The translations under genes were made by a program, and so were the position numbers. The notes below the pieces were generated by a model that had not been told where the DNA came from, did not search any database, and worked only from the letters and a program-made list of their open reading frames with translations. A stretch of DNA of 64,000 nt from Marinobacter mobilis (lineage in GTDB: Bacteria; Pseudomonadota; Gammaproteobacteria; Pseudomonadales; Oleiphilaceae), in assembly GCF_900106945.1 (NCBI RefSeq), contig NZ_FNNE01000009.1, forward strand, positions 156,398 through 220,397, read 5' to 3'. Positions 1 to 10,104 of this stretch are shown here, piece after piece. Positions within the stretch are counted from its first letter, which is position 1, and each line of letters starts with the position of its first letter.

Positions 1-205
1 CGTAAGCACGGACGTATCCCTTCAGGAAAAGCTCACTTCCAATCTGCTCATAATCGCCACTTTCGATGGCCTGAATAACCGATAGCCGCAAATGTTGCGC
101 CCTGGCAACATCGGCCACGGCCAGCCCCTTACTTTCCCTGGCGGCTTTTAGTCGTTCCCCGGTCAGCCCTGCTGGCGTCTGCTGTACGCTCTCTTCACTG
201 GACAT
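1..205 (-). CDS. rodZ: RodZ-like cytoskeletal/cell-shape protein, N-terminal part only
   Basis: The reading frame starts at an ATG at 203-205 and runs off the left edge, so only about 68 residues are visible. They form a Cro/CI-type helix-turn-helix (residues about 15-65) with the RodZ-typical segment GSELFLKGYVRAY at its end. RodZ links MreB to the elongation machinery in the inner membrane. The start overlaps the end of pilF by 11 bp, indicating translational coupling. The order pilF-rodZ is as in Pseudomonas, where ispG and hisS usually follow. The transmembrane and periplasmic parts lie outside the window. Confidence 0.85.
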   Translation of the reverse strand, partial: MSSEESVQQTPAGLTGERLKAARESKGLAVADVARAQHLRLSVIQAIESGDYEQIGSELFLKGYVRAY

Positions 206-1004
206 CTGAAATCAGCACCTTGTATTGTTTATATTCTTCTGACTCCGGAAATTGATTCCTGAGCAACAATGCCAGGCTGGACTCCCTGTCCCAATCGCTG
301 TAGTGCCTTGCTATACGAATCCCTGTTAGGAGACTTTCCGGTGAATGCTGCATATTGGGATTGCGCTGCATGATGGTCGTCAGCCGACTGTAATAACGGG
401 CGGCCTCTGCAAACTCCCCCTGACTAACCAAAACCCGGGATAACGCCAACAACGACTGGACATCGCCCCGGCTCAATTCTACCGAACGCTGGTATGACAT
501 CCTGGCTGCGTCTAATTCATCAAGACGCTCCTGTGTCATTCCCAGATTAAAGAAAACCGATGCCCGTTCTCCATAGCCGGCATCCTGGGAGGCTTGGCTG
601 AACTGGACTTTGGCATCAGAAAAACGCTCCTGCCCGAACAGGAAGGCACCGTAGAACACCCTTCCCCGAGTGTAGTCCGGCTGGAATCGCAAGGCCTTCT
701 GGAAGGAGGCTTCCGCCAGCTCCAGATCCCCCTGGGACTGCTGAACCAGTCCAAGCACTGCCAGTGCTTCCGGGCGGTTAGAGTCAAGCTCCAGAGCTCG
801 GTCAAGGTGGACCCTGGCACGTTCGACATTGCCCTGCCCGAGATAGGCTGTCGCCAGTTCGATATAGCTCCTGATGGCTTTATCTTTATCGGCTTCCCGC
901 GCAAACCGGCTGTCAGTTGTAGTAACGCAACCGGCCAGTAATGCGACAAACAACGCTCCGAAAACCAGACGTCCCATTACTACACTGAATCTTGCCACGA
1001 ACAT
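195..1004 (-). CDS. pilF: Type IV pilus biogenesis/stability lipoprotein PilF (PilW), TPR protein
   Basis: 269 aa. A signal peptide with lipobox LLAGC places the lipidated Cys near residue 26; an internal ATG at codon 10 would also leave a complete lipoprotein signal. The rest is a run of tetratricopeptide repeats from about residue 40 to 230. PilF is the outer-membrane pilotin that helps PilQ secretin multimerise in type IV pilus assembly. It lies between rlmN and rodZ, the usual arrangement in pseudomonads. The gap to rlmN is 41 bp, so the genes are probably co-transcribed. Confidence 0.88.
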   Translation of the reverse strand: MFVARFSVVMGRLVFGALFVALLAGCVTTTDSRFAREADKDKAIRSYIELATAYLGQGNVERARVHLDRALELDSNRPEALAVLGLVQQSQGDLELAEASFQKALRFQPDYTRGRVFYGAFLFGQERFSDAKVQFSQASQDAGYGERASVFFNLGMTQERLDELDAARMSYQRSVELSRGDVQSLLALSRVLVSQGEFAEAARYYSRLTTIMQRNPNMQHSPESLLTGIRIARHYSDWDRESSLALLLRNQFPESEEYKQYKVLISDVQ

Positions 1005-1045
1005 GAAATCCTTGTTGCGCTTGAATTAGGGCATGGCAACACGCT

Positions 1046-2158
1046 CTACGGCGTGACCTGCTGAACCTGGATATAGCGTTGGCTGCGACGAGTGCGATCC
1101 TCTACCCGGCCAACCAACTGTCCACAAGCCGCGTCGATGTCATCGCCACGGGTGGTTCTGATGGTCGTTATGTAGCCAGCTTCGTTCAGGATAGTCTGAA
1201 ACCGTCGGGTCGCCGTCAGCTTCGGCCGCCGGAAATCACTCTCCGGGAATGGATTGAAAGGTATCAGGTTAATCTTGCAAGGCAAACCTTTCAGCACCTT
1301 ACTCAGCTGGCGGGCATGCTCCGGCTGATCGTTGACCCCTTCAATGACCGTGTATTCGATGGTCGCTTTGCGCTTGTCAGGCAAGCGGTCCAGATAGCGC
1401 CGGGTCGCGGCCAGAAGCTCAGCAATCGGGTATTTTTTGTTGAGCGGCACCAACTGGTTACGAAGTTCATCATTCGGCGCATGGAGAGAAATGGCCAGTG
1501 AAACATCGGTAACCTCGCCCAGTTGATCCAGGGCCGGCACCACACCAGAGGTACTCAGGGTAACCCGACGTTTGGAAATCCCGTAGGCCAGGTCTTCCAT
1601 CATCAGGTTCATGGCATCCACCACGTTATCAAAGTTGAGCAAGGGCTCACCCATGCCCATCATGACCACGTTGGTGATGGGGCGATCAGCACCCGGCTCG
1701 AAAGGCATGAAGGCCTTGCGGGCGACCCACACCTGGCCGATGATCTCTGCCGCGGTCAGGTTCCGATTGAACCCCCGCTTTCCGGTTGAACAGAAGGTAC
1801 AGTCCAGGCTGCAGCCAATCTGGGAAGAAACACACAGAGTTCCCCGTTCGCCATCGGGAATCAGCACAGTTTCAACACTGTTACCGTTATCCATGCGCAT
1901 GACCCATTTACGGGTGCCGTCTTTGGAGGTTTCGTCAAAAATGACCTCTGGACCGCGAACCTCGGCCACCTCCTTCAGTTTCTCCCGCAAAGGCTTGCTG
2001 ACGTTGGTCATTTGATCGAAGTCATCTACGCCACGCTGGTGCATCCACTGCAGCAGCTGAGTGGCGCGAAAGCGCTTCTCACCCAAGGATTCAAAGAAGG
2101 CTTCCAGCTTTGCCTTCGGCAACCCGAGCAGGTTGGTTTTTTCAGTGGGTGATGTCAT
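1046..2158 (-). CDS. rlmN: Dual-specificity 23S rRNA/tRNA adenine-C2 methyltransferase RlmN
   Basis: 370 aa radical-SAM enzyme that methylates C2 of A2503 in 23S rRNA and A37 in some tRNAs. The [4Fe-4S] motif CxxxCxxC is at C116, C120 and C123 (segment GCSLDCTFC). The N-terminal accessory domain is present, and the C-terminal segment [14 protein letters not shown] carries the conserved Cys that forms the methyl-Cys/thioester intermediate. Length is normal for the family. It sits between ndk (65 bp upstream) and pilF. Confidence 0.95.
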   Translation of the reverse strand: MTSPTEKTNLLGLPKAKLEAFFESLGEKRFRATQLLQWMHQRGVDDFDQMTNVSKPLREKLKEVAEVRGPEVIFDETSKDGTRKWVMRMDNGNSVETVLIPDGERGTLCVSSQIGCSLDCTFCSTGKRGFNRNLTAAEIIGQVWVARKAFMPFEPGADRPITNVVMMGMGEPLLNFDNVVDAMNLMMEDLAYGISKRRVTLSTSGVVPALDQLGEVTDVSLAISLHAPNDELRNQLVPLNKKYPIAELLAATRRYLDRLPDKRKATIEYTVIEGVNDQPEHARQLSKVLKGLPCKINLIPFNPFPESDFRRPKLTATRRFQTILNEAGYITTIRTTRGDDIDAACGQLVGRVEDRTRRSQRYIQVQQVTP

Positions 2159-2223
2159 GGGTAACCTCGATCAGATAACCAACAGGGGACGGAAGCCGAT
2201 GCCGCCGCCCCTGCACAACTCAA

Positions 2224-2652
2224 TCAGCCGCGCGGGCAGATTTCGTTGTCGTTGAAGAAATACGCGATTTCACGCTCAGCGGAGGCCGCAGAGTCAGAGC
2301 CGTGAACCGCATTTGCATCGATGGACTCGGCGAAGTCAGCGCGGATGGTGCCAGCGTCAGCTTCTTTCGGGTTGGTCGCGCCCATCAGGTCACGATTTTT
2401 CAGGATCGCGCCTTCGCCTTCCAGAACCTGAACCACGACCGGGCCGGAAGTCATGAAAGCAACCAGATCACCGAAGAACGGACGCTCTTTGTGCTCGGCG
2501 TAGAAGCCTTCAGCTTCTTCCTGGGTCAGGTGCTTCATCTTGGAAGCAACAATGGCCAGGCCAGCCTTCTCAAAACGGCTGTAGATTTCACCGATAACGT
2601 TCTTGGCAACCGCATCCGGCTTAACAATAGAGAGCGTGCGCTCGATAGACAT
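2224..2652 (-). CDS. ndk: Nucleoside diphosphate kinase
   Basis: 142 aa, the normal length. It transfers the terminal phosphate between nucleoside di- and triphosphates through a phospho-histidine. The active-site histidine is H117 in the motif NAVHGSD, and the N-terminal [12 protein letters not shown] is diagnostic. It lies 71 bp downstream of iscS; in related bacteria ndk follows the full isc cluster, so here it directly abuts a shortened one. Confidence 0.96.
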   Translation of the reverse strand: MSIERTLSIVKPDAVAKNVIGEIYSRFEKAGLAIVASKMKHLTQEEAEGFYAEHKERPFFGDLVAFMTSGPVVVQVLEGEGAILKNRDLMGATNPKEADAGTIRADFAESIDANAVHGSDSAASAEREIAYFFNDNEICPRG

Positions 2653-2723
2653 GATTTGTCTCCAGTTTAATGTTCAGGGTAGAAATTCAGGGTTGGGATT
2701 ATACGCAGTCCGGGGCCCACTGC

Positions 2724-3872
2724 CTACCGGACTGAGCGAAGACGGGAAACAACGTCAACCACCTGGGCAACAGCAAACGCCACCTCCTCGCTGGTGGTGA
2801 ATCGGCCGATAGAAAATCGCAGGGCGCGATGGGCCTGCTCATCACTGAGACCGATCCCCCTAAGCACATAAGACGGCTCCAGGGTAGCGGACGCACAAGC
2901 GGAACCGGACGAGACCGCCAACTCCCGCAGCCCGAGCATCAGGGATTCCGCTTCAACGCCCTCAAAAGAAAGATTCATAATGCCCGGCACACAGGCCTCG
3001 GAACAGCCATTCAGGGTGACTCCGGAAAGCTCATTCACCCCTTTCAGGAACTGACGACGCAGACCGGATAGCCGATCCATTTCCTCGCTGAGGTGCTCGC
3101 CCGCAAGCTCGAAGGCCTTGCCCATGCCGGCAATCTGGTGCGTTGGCAGGGTTCCGGAGCGCATGCCGCGCTCATGACCACCACCGTGTATCTGGGCAGA
3201 GATTCGTACATCCGGCGACCGCCGGACATACAGCGCACCAATACCTTTGGGGCCATACACCTTGTGCCCGGACAGTGACATCAGGTCGACATTAAGACCG
3301 GCCACATCCACCGGAATTTTCCCGACCGCCTGGGCGGCGTCCACATGAAAAAGAACACCCCGCGCCCGCAGCTCAGCACCGATGGCCGCCACATCCGTAA
3401 CGGAACCCAACTCATTATTGACCAGCATCAGGCTGACCAGAACCGTATTGTCCCGCAGCGCATTAACCACCTGATCTGCCGCAATACGCCCCTGACCGTC
3501 CGGATCGAGCCAGGTTACGTCCACCCCCTGCTTCTCCAGCCAGGCACAGGTATCCAGGACCGCTTTGTGCTCAATACGGGAGGTAATGACATGAGCCTGC
3601 TCACAACCATGGACCGCGCCAAGGATTGCCAGGTTATCGGCCTCGGTTGCACCCGAAGTCCAGACAATCTCTCGAGGATCAGCACCGATGAGCCCGGCAA
3701 CCTGGCGACGACCATTTTCGACAGCCGCCTCCGCCTGCCAGCCATAAACATGGGAGCGAGACGCTGGATTGCCAAAGACACCATCCATGGTCAGGTAACG
3801 GGACATTTCTTCAGCAACGAGCCCATCTACGGGCGTCGTGGCCGCATAATCCATATATACAGGTTTTTTCAT
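2724..3872 (-). CDS. iscS: Cysteine desulfurase IscS, short at the C terminus
   Basis: 382 aa PLP enzyme that takes sulfur from cysteine for Fe-S clusters, thio-tRNA and other thio-cofactors. PLP lysine K204 lies in [10 protein letters not shown] and the persulfide cysteine C326 in [14 protein letters not shown] chose the ATG at 3870-3872 ([14 protein letters not shown]) because it aligns with E. coli IscS; the longer open frame reads back over the end of iscR. The protein ends just after the segment matching 'RLRDL' of E. coli IscS, so it lacks about 20 C-terminal residues, the region used to dock IscU. No iscU, iscA, hscBA or fdx follows. The start is 19 bp after iscR. Confidence 0.92.
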   Translation of the reverse strand: MKKPVYMDYAATTPVDGLVAEEMSRYLTMDGVFGNPASRSHVYGWQAEAAVENGRRQVAGLIGADPREIVWTSGATEADNLAILGAVHGCEQAHVITSRIEHKAVLDTCAWLEKQGVDVTWLDPDGQGRIAADQVVNALRDNTVLVSLMLVNNELGSVTDVAAIGAELRARGVLFHVDAAQAVGKIPVDVAGLNVDLMSLSGHKVYGPKGIGALYVRRSPDVRISAQIHGGGHERGMRSGTLPTHQIAGMGKAFELAGEHLSEEMDRLSGLRRQFLKGVNELSGVTLNGCSEACVPGIMNLSFEGVEAESLMLGLRELAVSSGSACASATLEPSYVLRGIGLSDEQAHRALRFSIGRFTTSEEVAFAVAQVVDVVSRLRSVR

Positions 3873-3891
3873 AGCATTGAGTTGAATATGA

Positions 3892-4386
3892 TCAGGCCGG
3901 CGCCTGCTCAGAGAGGCGCTCGGTATTAATGGTATCCGATTCCAGTTCCTGCTGTTTGTCCTGCCGCGCGGCGACATCCTGGATTTCGCGCTTGGCAACC
4001 AGGTCCGCAAGACTGATACCACTCAGGAAATGATGGATCTGACGACTCAGGTCAGACCACAAATGGTGAGTCAGGCACTTCTCGCCCTTCTGACAATCCC
4101 CTTTATTACCGCAACGCGTAGTGTCCAGGGACTCATCGACGGCATCGACCACCTCGGAAATGAAAATCTCATCCGCGCCACGGCTCAGGCGATAGCCTCC
4201 GCCCGGTCCACGCACACTGGCAACCAGCTGATGCCTGCGAAGACGCGAAAAAAGCTGCTCCAGGTAAGACAACGATATTTCCTGACGCACCGAAATATCG
4301 GCGAGACTCACGGGGCCATCGCTGCCATGGAGCGCAAGATCCAGCATGGCAGTTACCGCATACCGCCCTTTTGTGGTCAGTCGCAT
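3892..4386 (-). CDS. iscR: Rrf2-family Fe-S cluster regulator IscR
   Basis: 164 aa. An N-terminal winged helix ([19 protein letters not shown]) is followed by the [2Fe-2S] ligand motif with C92, C98, C104 and H107 ([20 protein letters not shown]), so it should sense cluster status like E. coli IscR. It precedes iscS by 19 bp. Upstream lies a promoter overlapping a half-match to a type 1 IscR site, consistent with autorepression. The Ala/Glu-rich C-terminal tail is unremarkable. Confidence 0.93.
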   Translation of the reverse strand: MRLTTKGRYAVTAMLDLALHGSDGPVSLADISVRQEISLSYLEQLFSRLRRHQLVASVRGPGGGYRLSRGADEIFISEVVDAVDESLDTTRCGNKGDCQKGEKCLTHHLWSDLSRQIHHFLSGISLADLVAKREIQDVAARQDKQQELESDTINTERLSEQAPA

Positions 4387-4436
4387 AAGGTCAGCCTTGG
4401 CGATCGGGGTGTTGGAAAGTCACGGCTTTTGAGTAT

Positions 4437-4464
4437 GTATTGACCAACCATTTCAGTCAAGTAT
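4437..4464 (-). promoter_or_regulatory. iscR promoter with type 1-like IscR site
   Basis: Read leftwards, the sequence begins ATACTTGACTGAAAT, the left part of the gammaproteobacterial type 1 IscR site. It contains a -35-like TTGACT, and a TACATA -10-like hexamer follows after about 15 bases, just beyond the box. The right half-site is less well kept. It lies directly between the cysE stop and iscR. Binding by IscR is inferred from family knowledge. Confidence 0.55.
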
Positions 4465-5253
4465 TCACTCCGAACGATCCTTGCCGCTGCCACCCTCATC
4501 TCTGACGCAGTCAAAGTCCTTGTCGTCCAGGGGCGGCAAGTCGCCATTGCGATAGTCGCTGTCCAGCTTATGCAGCGCCCGGCACATATTCTCGATGCGC
4601 TCATCCACTGCATGCATATGATCAAGAAGGCTGCGCACCGCCCGGGCAACCGGGTCCGGCATTTCGTCCGTTACCCCGTAAGCATCAAAGCCCATGCGCT
4701 CTTCCATTTCCCGGCGACGGGTGTCGTCGTCTTCAGCGGGACGCTTGACGATGACACGCCCGGGAATGCCAACCACGGTGGCCCCAGCGGGCACCGCCTT
4801 GGTAACCACCGAGTTTGAGCCAACCTTGGCACCCTCGCCTACCTCGAACGGTCCGAGAATCTTGGCGCCAGCACCCACCACAACGCCGTTCGCCAGAGTC
4901 GGATGCCGCTTGCCCTTGTTCCAGCTGGTACCGCCCAGCGTAACCCCCTGATACAGGGTTACATCATCACCAATCACCGTGGTTTCACCGATCACAACGC
5001 CCATTCCATGGTCGATAAAGAAACGTCGGCCGATGGTGGCGCCGGGGTGAATTTCAATACCGGTTAACCACCGGGAAATGGTGGAAATGGTCCGTGCCAG
5101 CCATTTGAGCCCCAGCCCCCACAACCAATGAGCCAGACGATGAAGCAGCAGGGCGTGCAGACCGGGATAGTTTGTCAGGACCTCAAAGGTATTGCGTGCC
5201 GCCGGGTCGCGGTGGAACACACTGCTGACATCTTCTTTCAAGCGATTAAACAT
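4465..5253 (-). CDS. cysE: Serine O-acetyltransferase CysE
   Basis: 262 aa. It makes O-acetylserine from serine and acetyl-CoA, the first step of cysteine synthesis. The N-terminal helical domain is followed by a left-handed beta-helix of hexapeptide repeats with the signature [26 protein letters not shown]. The ATG at 5251-5253 (MFNRLKEDV) matches the family start, so the extra 45 codons of the open frame are not used. The start overlaps the end of trmJ by 8 bp. Its place beside iscR-iscS links cysteine supply with desulfuration. Confidence 0.93.
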   Translation of the reverse strand: MFNRLKEDVSSVFHRDPAARNTFEVLTNYPGLHALLLHRLAHWLWGLGLKWLARTISTISRWLTGIEIHPGATIGRRFFIDHGMGVVIGETTVIGDDVTLYQGVTLGGTSWNKGKRHPTLANGVVVGAGAKILGPFEVGEGAKVGSNSVVTKAVPAGATVVGIPGRVIVKRPAEDDDTRRREMEERMGFDAYGVTDEMPDPVARAVRSLLDHMHAVDERIENMCRALHKLDSDYRNGDLPPLDDKDFDCVRDEGGSGKDRSE

Positions 5254-6121
5254 GATTCTGGTCCTGACTGTGCTGACTTTCCCCGCCGGAGAGATTATCC
5301 GGCTCATCACCGACCGATTTTGCGGACTTCTGTACCGCTGACAGAACCCCACGCAGGATATTAACTTCCATCTGGTCCATCTGGGCACGCTGGAACAGGC
5401 GGCGCAAACGGGTCATCAGCTGGCGCGGATTGTCGCGTCGATGGAAGGCGATCGCCTCAAGGGTCGCCTCAAGGTGGCCAAAGAAGCCTTCAACCTCCTC
5501 CACGGTACCCAGAGGAACATCCCAGCCTTCGTCCGATGGGGAGGTCATGGCACCTAGGTATGGGCGACTTTCCCGCTCTTCAAGCCCCCGCAGGTAATGC
5601 ATGCGCAATTCATAGCAGACAACCTGGACAGCCATGGCCAGATTAAGAGAGCTGTAGTCGGGATTGGACGGAATATGGATATGGTAGTGACAGCGCTGCA
5701 ACTCATCATTGCTCAGGCCGTTACTTTCCCGGCCAAACACCAGGGCCACGGTACCTTTGGCGGAATGCTCTGCCGCAGTTTCAACCGCCTGATTCGGCGG
5801 AATGACAGGCCACGGCACCTTGCGGCCACGAGCGCTGGTCCCCATCACCAGCACACAGTCGCTGAGCGCTTCGTCCAGCGTATCGACCACCCGGGCATTG
5901 TCGAGCACATCACTGGCCCCGGACGAGCGGGCATACGACGCCTCATCGGGGAATGACTTTGGCTTGACCAGCCACAGGTTGGACAAGCCCATGTTTTTCA
6001 TGGCTCGAGCGACAGCACCAATATTACCGGAGTGTGTGGTTTCGACCAGGACGATACGAATCTGATCGTAGTTCGATTGCGTGGCTTCACCCGGTAGTGC
6101 TGGTTTTAGCATATGGCTCAC
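5246..6121 (-). CDS. trmJ: tRNA (cytidine/uridine-2'-O-)-methyltransferase TrmJ
   Basis: 291 aa SPOUT-class methyltransferase that 2'-O-methylates position 32 of several tRNAs. The segment [25 protein letters not shown] and the knot region [14 protein letters not shown] are diagnostic, and the C-terminal helical extension is present. It is the first gene of the trmJ-cysE-iscR-iscS string and diverges from the suhB-like gene. Two Met codons (1 and 4) are possible starts. Confidence 0.92.
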   Translation of the reverse strand: MSHMLKPALPGEATQSNYDQIRIVLVETTHSGNIGAVARAMKNMGLSNLWLVKPKSFPDEASYARSSGASDVLDNARVVDTLDEALSDCVLVMGTSARGRKVPWPVIPPNQAVETAAEHSAKGTVALVFGRESNGLSNDELQRCHYHIHIPSNPDYSSLNLAMAVQVVCYELRMHYLRGLEERESRPYLGAMTSPSDEGWDVPLGTVEEVEGFFGHLEATLEAIAFHRRDNPRQLMTRLRRLFQRAQMDQMEVNILRGVLSAVQKSAKSVGDEPDNLSGGESQHSQDQNHV

Positions 6122-6319
6122 TCTATAGTCGCAGTTGATGGAAATTGCCGGCCATGATAGCAGATAGCCCGCATACTCTGTCTGTTCGCAGAACCCGAAA
6201 AATGCCTCAGAAGTGACAACGGACGATCCGTGTCATTGCTGAGTCAAAAAACGTACAAGGAATTTCAGGGTTTTGGTATCATACGCGACCTTCCATACAG
6301 CCAGGTAATGTAGAGTCTG

Positions 6320-7117
6320 ATGCAACCAGCAATTAAAATGGCCCTGCGTATTGCACGCCAGGGTTCTGACTATCTGAAAGCCCATTTCGAACGACAGGAT
6401 CCTGCCGACAAGGATTCCGTCGAGCGCGGCAACCAGCTTGACCGTGTTGCCCAGTCGATTTACGACAACTTTTCAGAGCAACTGGAAAAGGCCTACAAGG
6501 ACCACACCATTGCTCCCATGGGTGATGCCGACGCAGGCAATGCGGAAAAGTCCTGGCATATTTTTCCGATTCTGGGCCGCGATAACTTCCTTCGCAGCAT
6601 CCCCGATTTTGCGCTGGCGCTGGTGCAGAAGAAAGGCAACCGGACCGAAAACCTGCTGCTGGTCAACCCGATCAGCGGCGAGGAATACACCGCCAGCCGT
6701 GGCCAGGGCGCCACACTTAACAGCCGTCGCGTGCGGGCCAGCAGCGTAACCCAGCTCAACAAAGCCGACCTGGTAACCAATGTACTCAACCAGGCTAAAA
6801 AATCCGATCCGGTGATCTGGGGCGAGCTTGCTGCGAACCTTGCACAGCAGTTTGGCAATCTTCGCACCAGCGGATGCACCTCACTTGATCTTGCCCGCGT
6901 TGCCGCTGGCCGTCTTGATAGCGCAGTCATTGTCCGGCCGCAGCCCGAAGACCTCTCCATCGGTCTTGTACTAGCCCTGGAATCAGGCGCACTGGCTGGC
7001 GACTTTGCAGGAAACCCTTCGGCGAACACCGACAAGCAGCTTGTGGTTGCCAACCCGAAGTTGTTCCGGGAAGTTCTCAAATCCCTGCACTCGTTCCGCG
7101 GCCGCCTGCCAGTGTGA
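6320..7117 (+). CDS. suhB: SuhB/inositol-monophosphatase-family protein with degenerate active site
   Basis: 265 aa, full length for SuhB, with family landmarks such as YTASRGQGATLN and TSLDLARVAAGRLD. The catalytic metal motifs are not kept. The GEE motif is replaced by MGD (67-69). The DPLDGTTNF motif reads FPILGRDNF (82-90), so both metal-binding aspartates are gone. Of the third site only D211 in PEDLS resembles the WD pair. SuhB in E. coli also acts as a Nus factor in rRNA antitermination, so this copy may keep the structural role without phosphatase activity (inference). It is convergent with secF. Confidence 0.85.
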   Translation: MQPAIKMALRIARQGSDYLKAHFERQDPADKDSVERGNQLDRVAQSIYDNFSEQLEKAYKDHTIAPMGDADAGNAEKSWHIFPILGRDNFLRSIPDFALALVQKKGNRTENLLLVNPISGEEYTASRGQGATLNSRRVRASSVTQLNKADLVTNVLNQAKKSDPVIWGELAANLAQQFGNLRTSGCTSLDLARVAAGRLDSAVIVRPQPEDLSIGLVLALESGALAGDFAGNPSANTDKQLVVANPKLFREVLKSLHSFRGRLPV

Positions 7118-7157
7118 ACAGACGCCCGGGGCGATCAACAGCCCCATGAAATGGCAT

Positions 7158-7192
7158 AAAAAAAGCCGCGACTCTTCAGTCGCGGCTTTTTT
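7158..7192. terminator. Bidirectional rho-independent terminator between suhB and secF
   Basis: Perfect 9-bp stem GCCGCGACT/AGTCGCGGC (7165-7173 and 7178-7186) with loop CTTC, an A run on the left and a T run on the right. It can therefore terminate both the plus-strand suhB and the minus-strand secF transcripts. Confidence 0.93.
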
Positions 7193-7209
7193 GTTTCTGT
7201 GACCCGGCG

Positions 7210-8163
7210 TTACATGCGGTTCAGCCATTCAGGCGGCTGCTCTTCTTCCGCCTCATTGCCAGCGCCCTCTTTCGACGGCAGCATCATGTCTTCGCGGCTC
7301 ACACCGAGCACAACCAGCAGGTTGGCCGAAACATAGATCGACGAATAGGTACCAACAACCACACCAATGATCAATGCGAGAGCAAAATTGTTGATTGCCT
7401 CCCCACCGAGGAAATACAGGGCCATCAGGACCACCAGGGTTGTTCCTGACGTGTTGATGGTACGAGCGATCGTCTGGTGGATGGATTCGTTGATGATCTC
7501 CTCAGAACCCCCTACCCGCATCTTACGGAAATTCTCACGAATTCGGTCCGCCACCACGATGGTGTCGTTGAGGGAATAACCAATAACGGCCAGCAGCGCC
7601 GCCAGTACACTCAGGTCAAACGTCCACTGGAACAGCGCAAACACCCCGAGGATGATAATGACGTCGTGCGCCAATGGCAGCACGGAGGCAATACCAAACT
7701 TGAACTGGAAGCGCATCCCAACGTAGATCAGAACCACCGCCAGGGCGATCAGCAGGCCAAGGCCGCTGTCTTCCTTCAGCTCATCGCCCACCTGGGAGCC
7801 AACATACTCAGAGCTGATCAGCGTAAGCTGATCGCCGTTGGCCTTCAGCACACTGGTCACACGTTCGGACAGCTGGTCGTCATTGGCTTCCGCCATGCGA
7901 ACCAGCACGAGGGTATCCGCGCCAAAGTTCTGTACGACAAACTGCTCGTACCCAGCCTCACTCAGGGTCGCCCGAACCTCATCCAGCGCCGGCGCCTGCT
8001 GATATTCCAGCTCAACGGAGGTCCCCCCCGTGAAGTCGAGCCCGAGATTCAGCCCCCGGGTAGCCAGCATTACAACTGAGGCCAGTATCAGTCCGATGGA
8101 CAATACCGAAGCAGCCTTCCGCAGACTCATGAAGTCGAACACTTTCTTGGCTGAATCAGACAT
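7210..8163 (-). CDS. secF: Protein translocase subunit SecF
   Basis: 317 aa membrane protein of the SecDF-YajC complex, which uses proton motive force to pull exported proteins through SecYEG. It has TM1, the periplasmic start motif LGLDFTGGTSVEL, and a five-TM RND-like bundle with segments GYSLNDTIVVADRIREN and ARTINTSGTTL. I chose the ATG at 8161-8163 (MSDSAKKVFDFM); it overlaps the secD stop by 8 bp. The open frame reads 16 codons further back into secD. Confidence 0.94.
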   Translation of the reverse strand: MSDSAKKVFDFMSLRKAASVLSIGLILASVVMLATRGLNLGLDFTGGTSVELEYQQAPALDEVRATLSEAGYEQFVVQNFGADTLVLVRMAEANDDQLSERVTSVLKANGDQLTLISSEYVGSQVGDELKEDSGLGLLIALAVVLIYVGMRFQFKFGIASVLPLAHDVIIILGVFALFQWTFDLSVLAALLAVIGYSLNDTIVVADRIRENFRKMRVGGSEEIINESIHQTIARTINTSGTTLVVLMALYFLGGEAINNFALALIIGVVVGTYSSIYVSANLLVVLGVSREDMMLPSKEGAGNEAEEEQPPEWLNRM

Positions 8164-10030
8164 TGGCGAGCTTCCCTCCGATCGACAGTTTCTCGACCTT
8201 ACGGCCGCCATATACCAGATTTACCATGCCCCGACTGACCATGAGCCCGGTAAACATAGAGGTCAGGATACCCAGACATAGCGTGACAGCGAACCCTTTG
8301 ACCGGCCCAGAACCCATTGCAAACAGGATGATGGCCACCAGCAAGGTCGTAATGTTGGCATCAAAGATGGACACAAACGCTCTGGAGTAGCCCGCGTTGA
8401 TTGCCGACTGGGGGGGCACCCCGGATTTCAGCTCTTCGCGTATACGCTCAAATATCAGAACATTGGCATCCACCGCCATACCAACGGTCAACACGATACC
8501 GGCAATACCGGGCAGGGTCAGCGTCGCCGACAGGATCGACATGCAGGCCACCAGCAGCATCAGGTTCAGGGTCAGCGCAACGTTGGCGATCAGCCCGAAA
8601 CCACGGTAATAAAGCAGCATATACGCCAGCACCAGCGAAAAGCCCAGGGCAATAGACATCATGCCCGCATCAATATTCTGCTGACCAAGGCTCGGACCGA
8701 TTGTCCGCTCCTGTACGAAATACATTGGTGCCGCAAGCGAGCCGGCGCGCAGCAACAGTGCCAACTCCGAGGCTTCAGGAATGGAATCCAGCCCGGTAAT
8801 ACGGAAGCTGGCGCCCAGCGCCGACTGGATAGTGGCGAGACTGATAATGCCACGCTCTTCAACCCGGCGTTCGATGGTCTGGATTTCCCCATCTACCCGC
8901 TTGTCTTCGGTTACCGTCTTGTACTCGATAAACAGAACCGCCATACGACGCTTGATCGCATTGCGGGTTGCACGATTCATCAGGTCACCGCCCACCGCAT
9001 CCATGGTGATATTAACCTGCGGCTGACCGTTTTCATCGAACGCCTGCTGGGCGTTGGCAACGTTGTTGCCGGTCACAATAACGTCACGCTCCAGTTGGGC
9101 CGTACGATTGGGATTATCACGGAAAGCATAATTTTCCGTGGTGCCAGTCGCGGCATCCGGGCGCGCTTCAAGCCGGAATTCCAGGTTGGCGGTTGCACCG
9201 AGCACCCGTTTTGCCTGAGCCGTGTCCTGCACACCCGGAAGCTCAACAATAATCCGGTTGGCACCCTGGCGCTGAACCAGTGGCTCGGCGACGCCGAGTT
9301 CGTTAACCCGGTTACGTATGGTCGTGAGGTTCTGCTCCAGCGCATACTCCTGGATCTGCTTCACCTCCGCTTCGGACAGCGTCAGCACCAGCTCCAGCTG
9401 GTCGCCGGTGGTCCGCTCATCGAGCAGAAACTGATTGTACTGCCGCTTGACGAGGTCGAAGGCCGCACTGCGGGCTTCCTCATCCCGGAAGCTCAACAAA
9501 ATCTCCCGCTCACCGCTGACGTCGCCACCACGGTAGCGAATTCGCTCGTCACGCAACTCACGCTTGATCTGGCTGGACAATGCGTCCAGCCGTTGGGTCA
9601 GCGCAGTTTCCATGTCTACTTCCAAAAGGAAGTGAACACCCCCCCTCAGATCAAGGCCCAGCTTCATCGGACCCGCACCCAGACTTCTCAGCCATTCAGG
9701 GGTCGACGGCGCCATGTTGAGCGCAACCAGATAGCCGTCACTCAGCGCCCCCTGCACAAGGCGACGCGCCTGTAACTGATCATCGCTGTTGTTCAGACGA
9801 ATAAGGCCATTGCGGGCGTCCAGACTGGTGGACTTGATCGCAATGCCAGCGTCTGCCAAGGCCGAAGTAGCCCGATCCAGAACACGCTGATCGACCTCAG
9901 TACTGCTGCGGGCACCGGTGATTTGTACTGCGAAATCGTCTGGGTAGAGATTTGGCAGTGCGTAGATGAACCCAATCACCAAGGCAAACAGGATGACCAG
10001 GTTTTTCCAGAGCGGGTACTTGTTGAGCAT
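8156..10030 (-). CDS. secD: Protein translocase subunit SecD
   Basis: 624 aa, normal for gammaproteobacterial SecD. TM1 is at residues about 8-25, then a large periplasmic P1 region with the motif LGLDLRGGVHFLLEVD, then a six-TM RND bundle with GMAVDANVLIFERIREE. Works with SecF and YajC in late steps of export. It lies 74 bp downstream of yajC and is translationally coupled to secF. Confidence 0.95.
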   Translation of the reverse strand: MLNKYPLWKNLVILFALVIGFIYALPNLYPDDFAVQITGARSSTEVDQRVLDRATSALADAGIAIKSTSLDARNGLIRLNNSDDQLQARRLVQGALSDGYLVALNMAPSTPEWLRSLGAGPMKLGLDLRGGVHFLLEVDMETALTQRLDALSSQIKRELRDERIRYRGGDVSGEREILLSFRDEEARSAAFDLVKRQYNQFLLDERTTGDQLELVLTLSEAEVKQIQEYALEQNLTTIRNRVNELGVAEPLVQRQGANRIIVELPGVQDTAQAKRVLGATANLEFRLEARPDAATGTTENYAFRDNPNRTAQLERDVIVTGNNVANAQQAFDENGQPQVNITMDAVGGDLMNRATRNAIKRRMAVLFIEYKTVTEDKRVDGEIQTIERRVEERGIISLATIQSALGASFRITGLDSIPEASELALLLRAGSLAAPMYFVQERTIGPSLGQQNIDAGMMSIALGFSLVLAYMLLYYRGFGLIANVALTLNLMLLVACMSILSATLTLPGIAGIVLTVGMAVDANVLIFERIREELKSGVPPQSAINAGYSRAFVSIFDANITTLLVAIILFAMGSGPVKGFAVTLCLGILTSMFTGLMVSRGMVNLVYGGRKVEKLSIGGKLANV

Positions 10031-10104
10031 GGGGTCCCTAGTATCGAAAAGGTTCGAATGGATCGAACGGTAGTCGGTAACGGCGAATCAGTTCAGACGA
10101 CCGC

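Noticed and set aside
3873..4022. N-terminal extension of iscS by 50 codons
   Set aside because: It would read back through the end of iscR in another frame and does not align with IscS; the ATG at 3872 does.
5254..5388. N-terminal extension of cysE by 45 codons
   Set aside because: It lies inside trmJ in another frame and has no family match.
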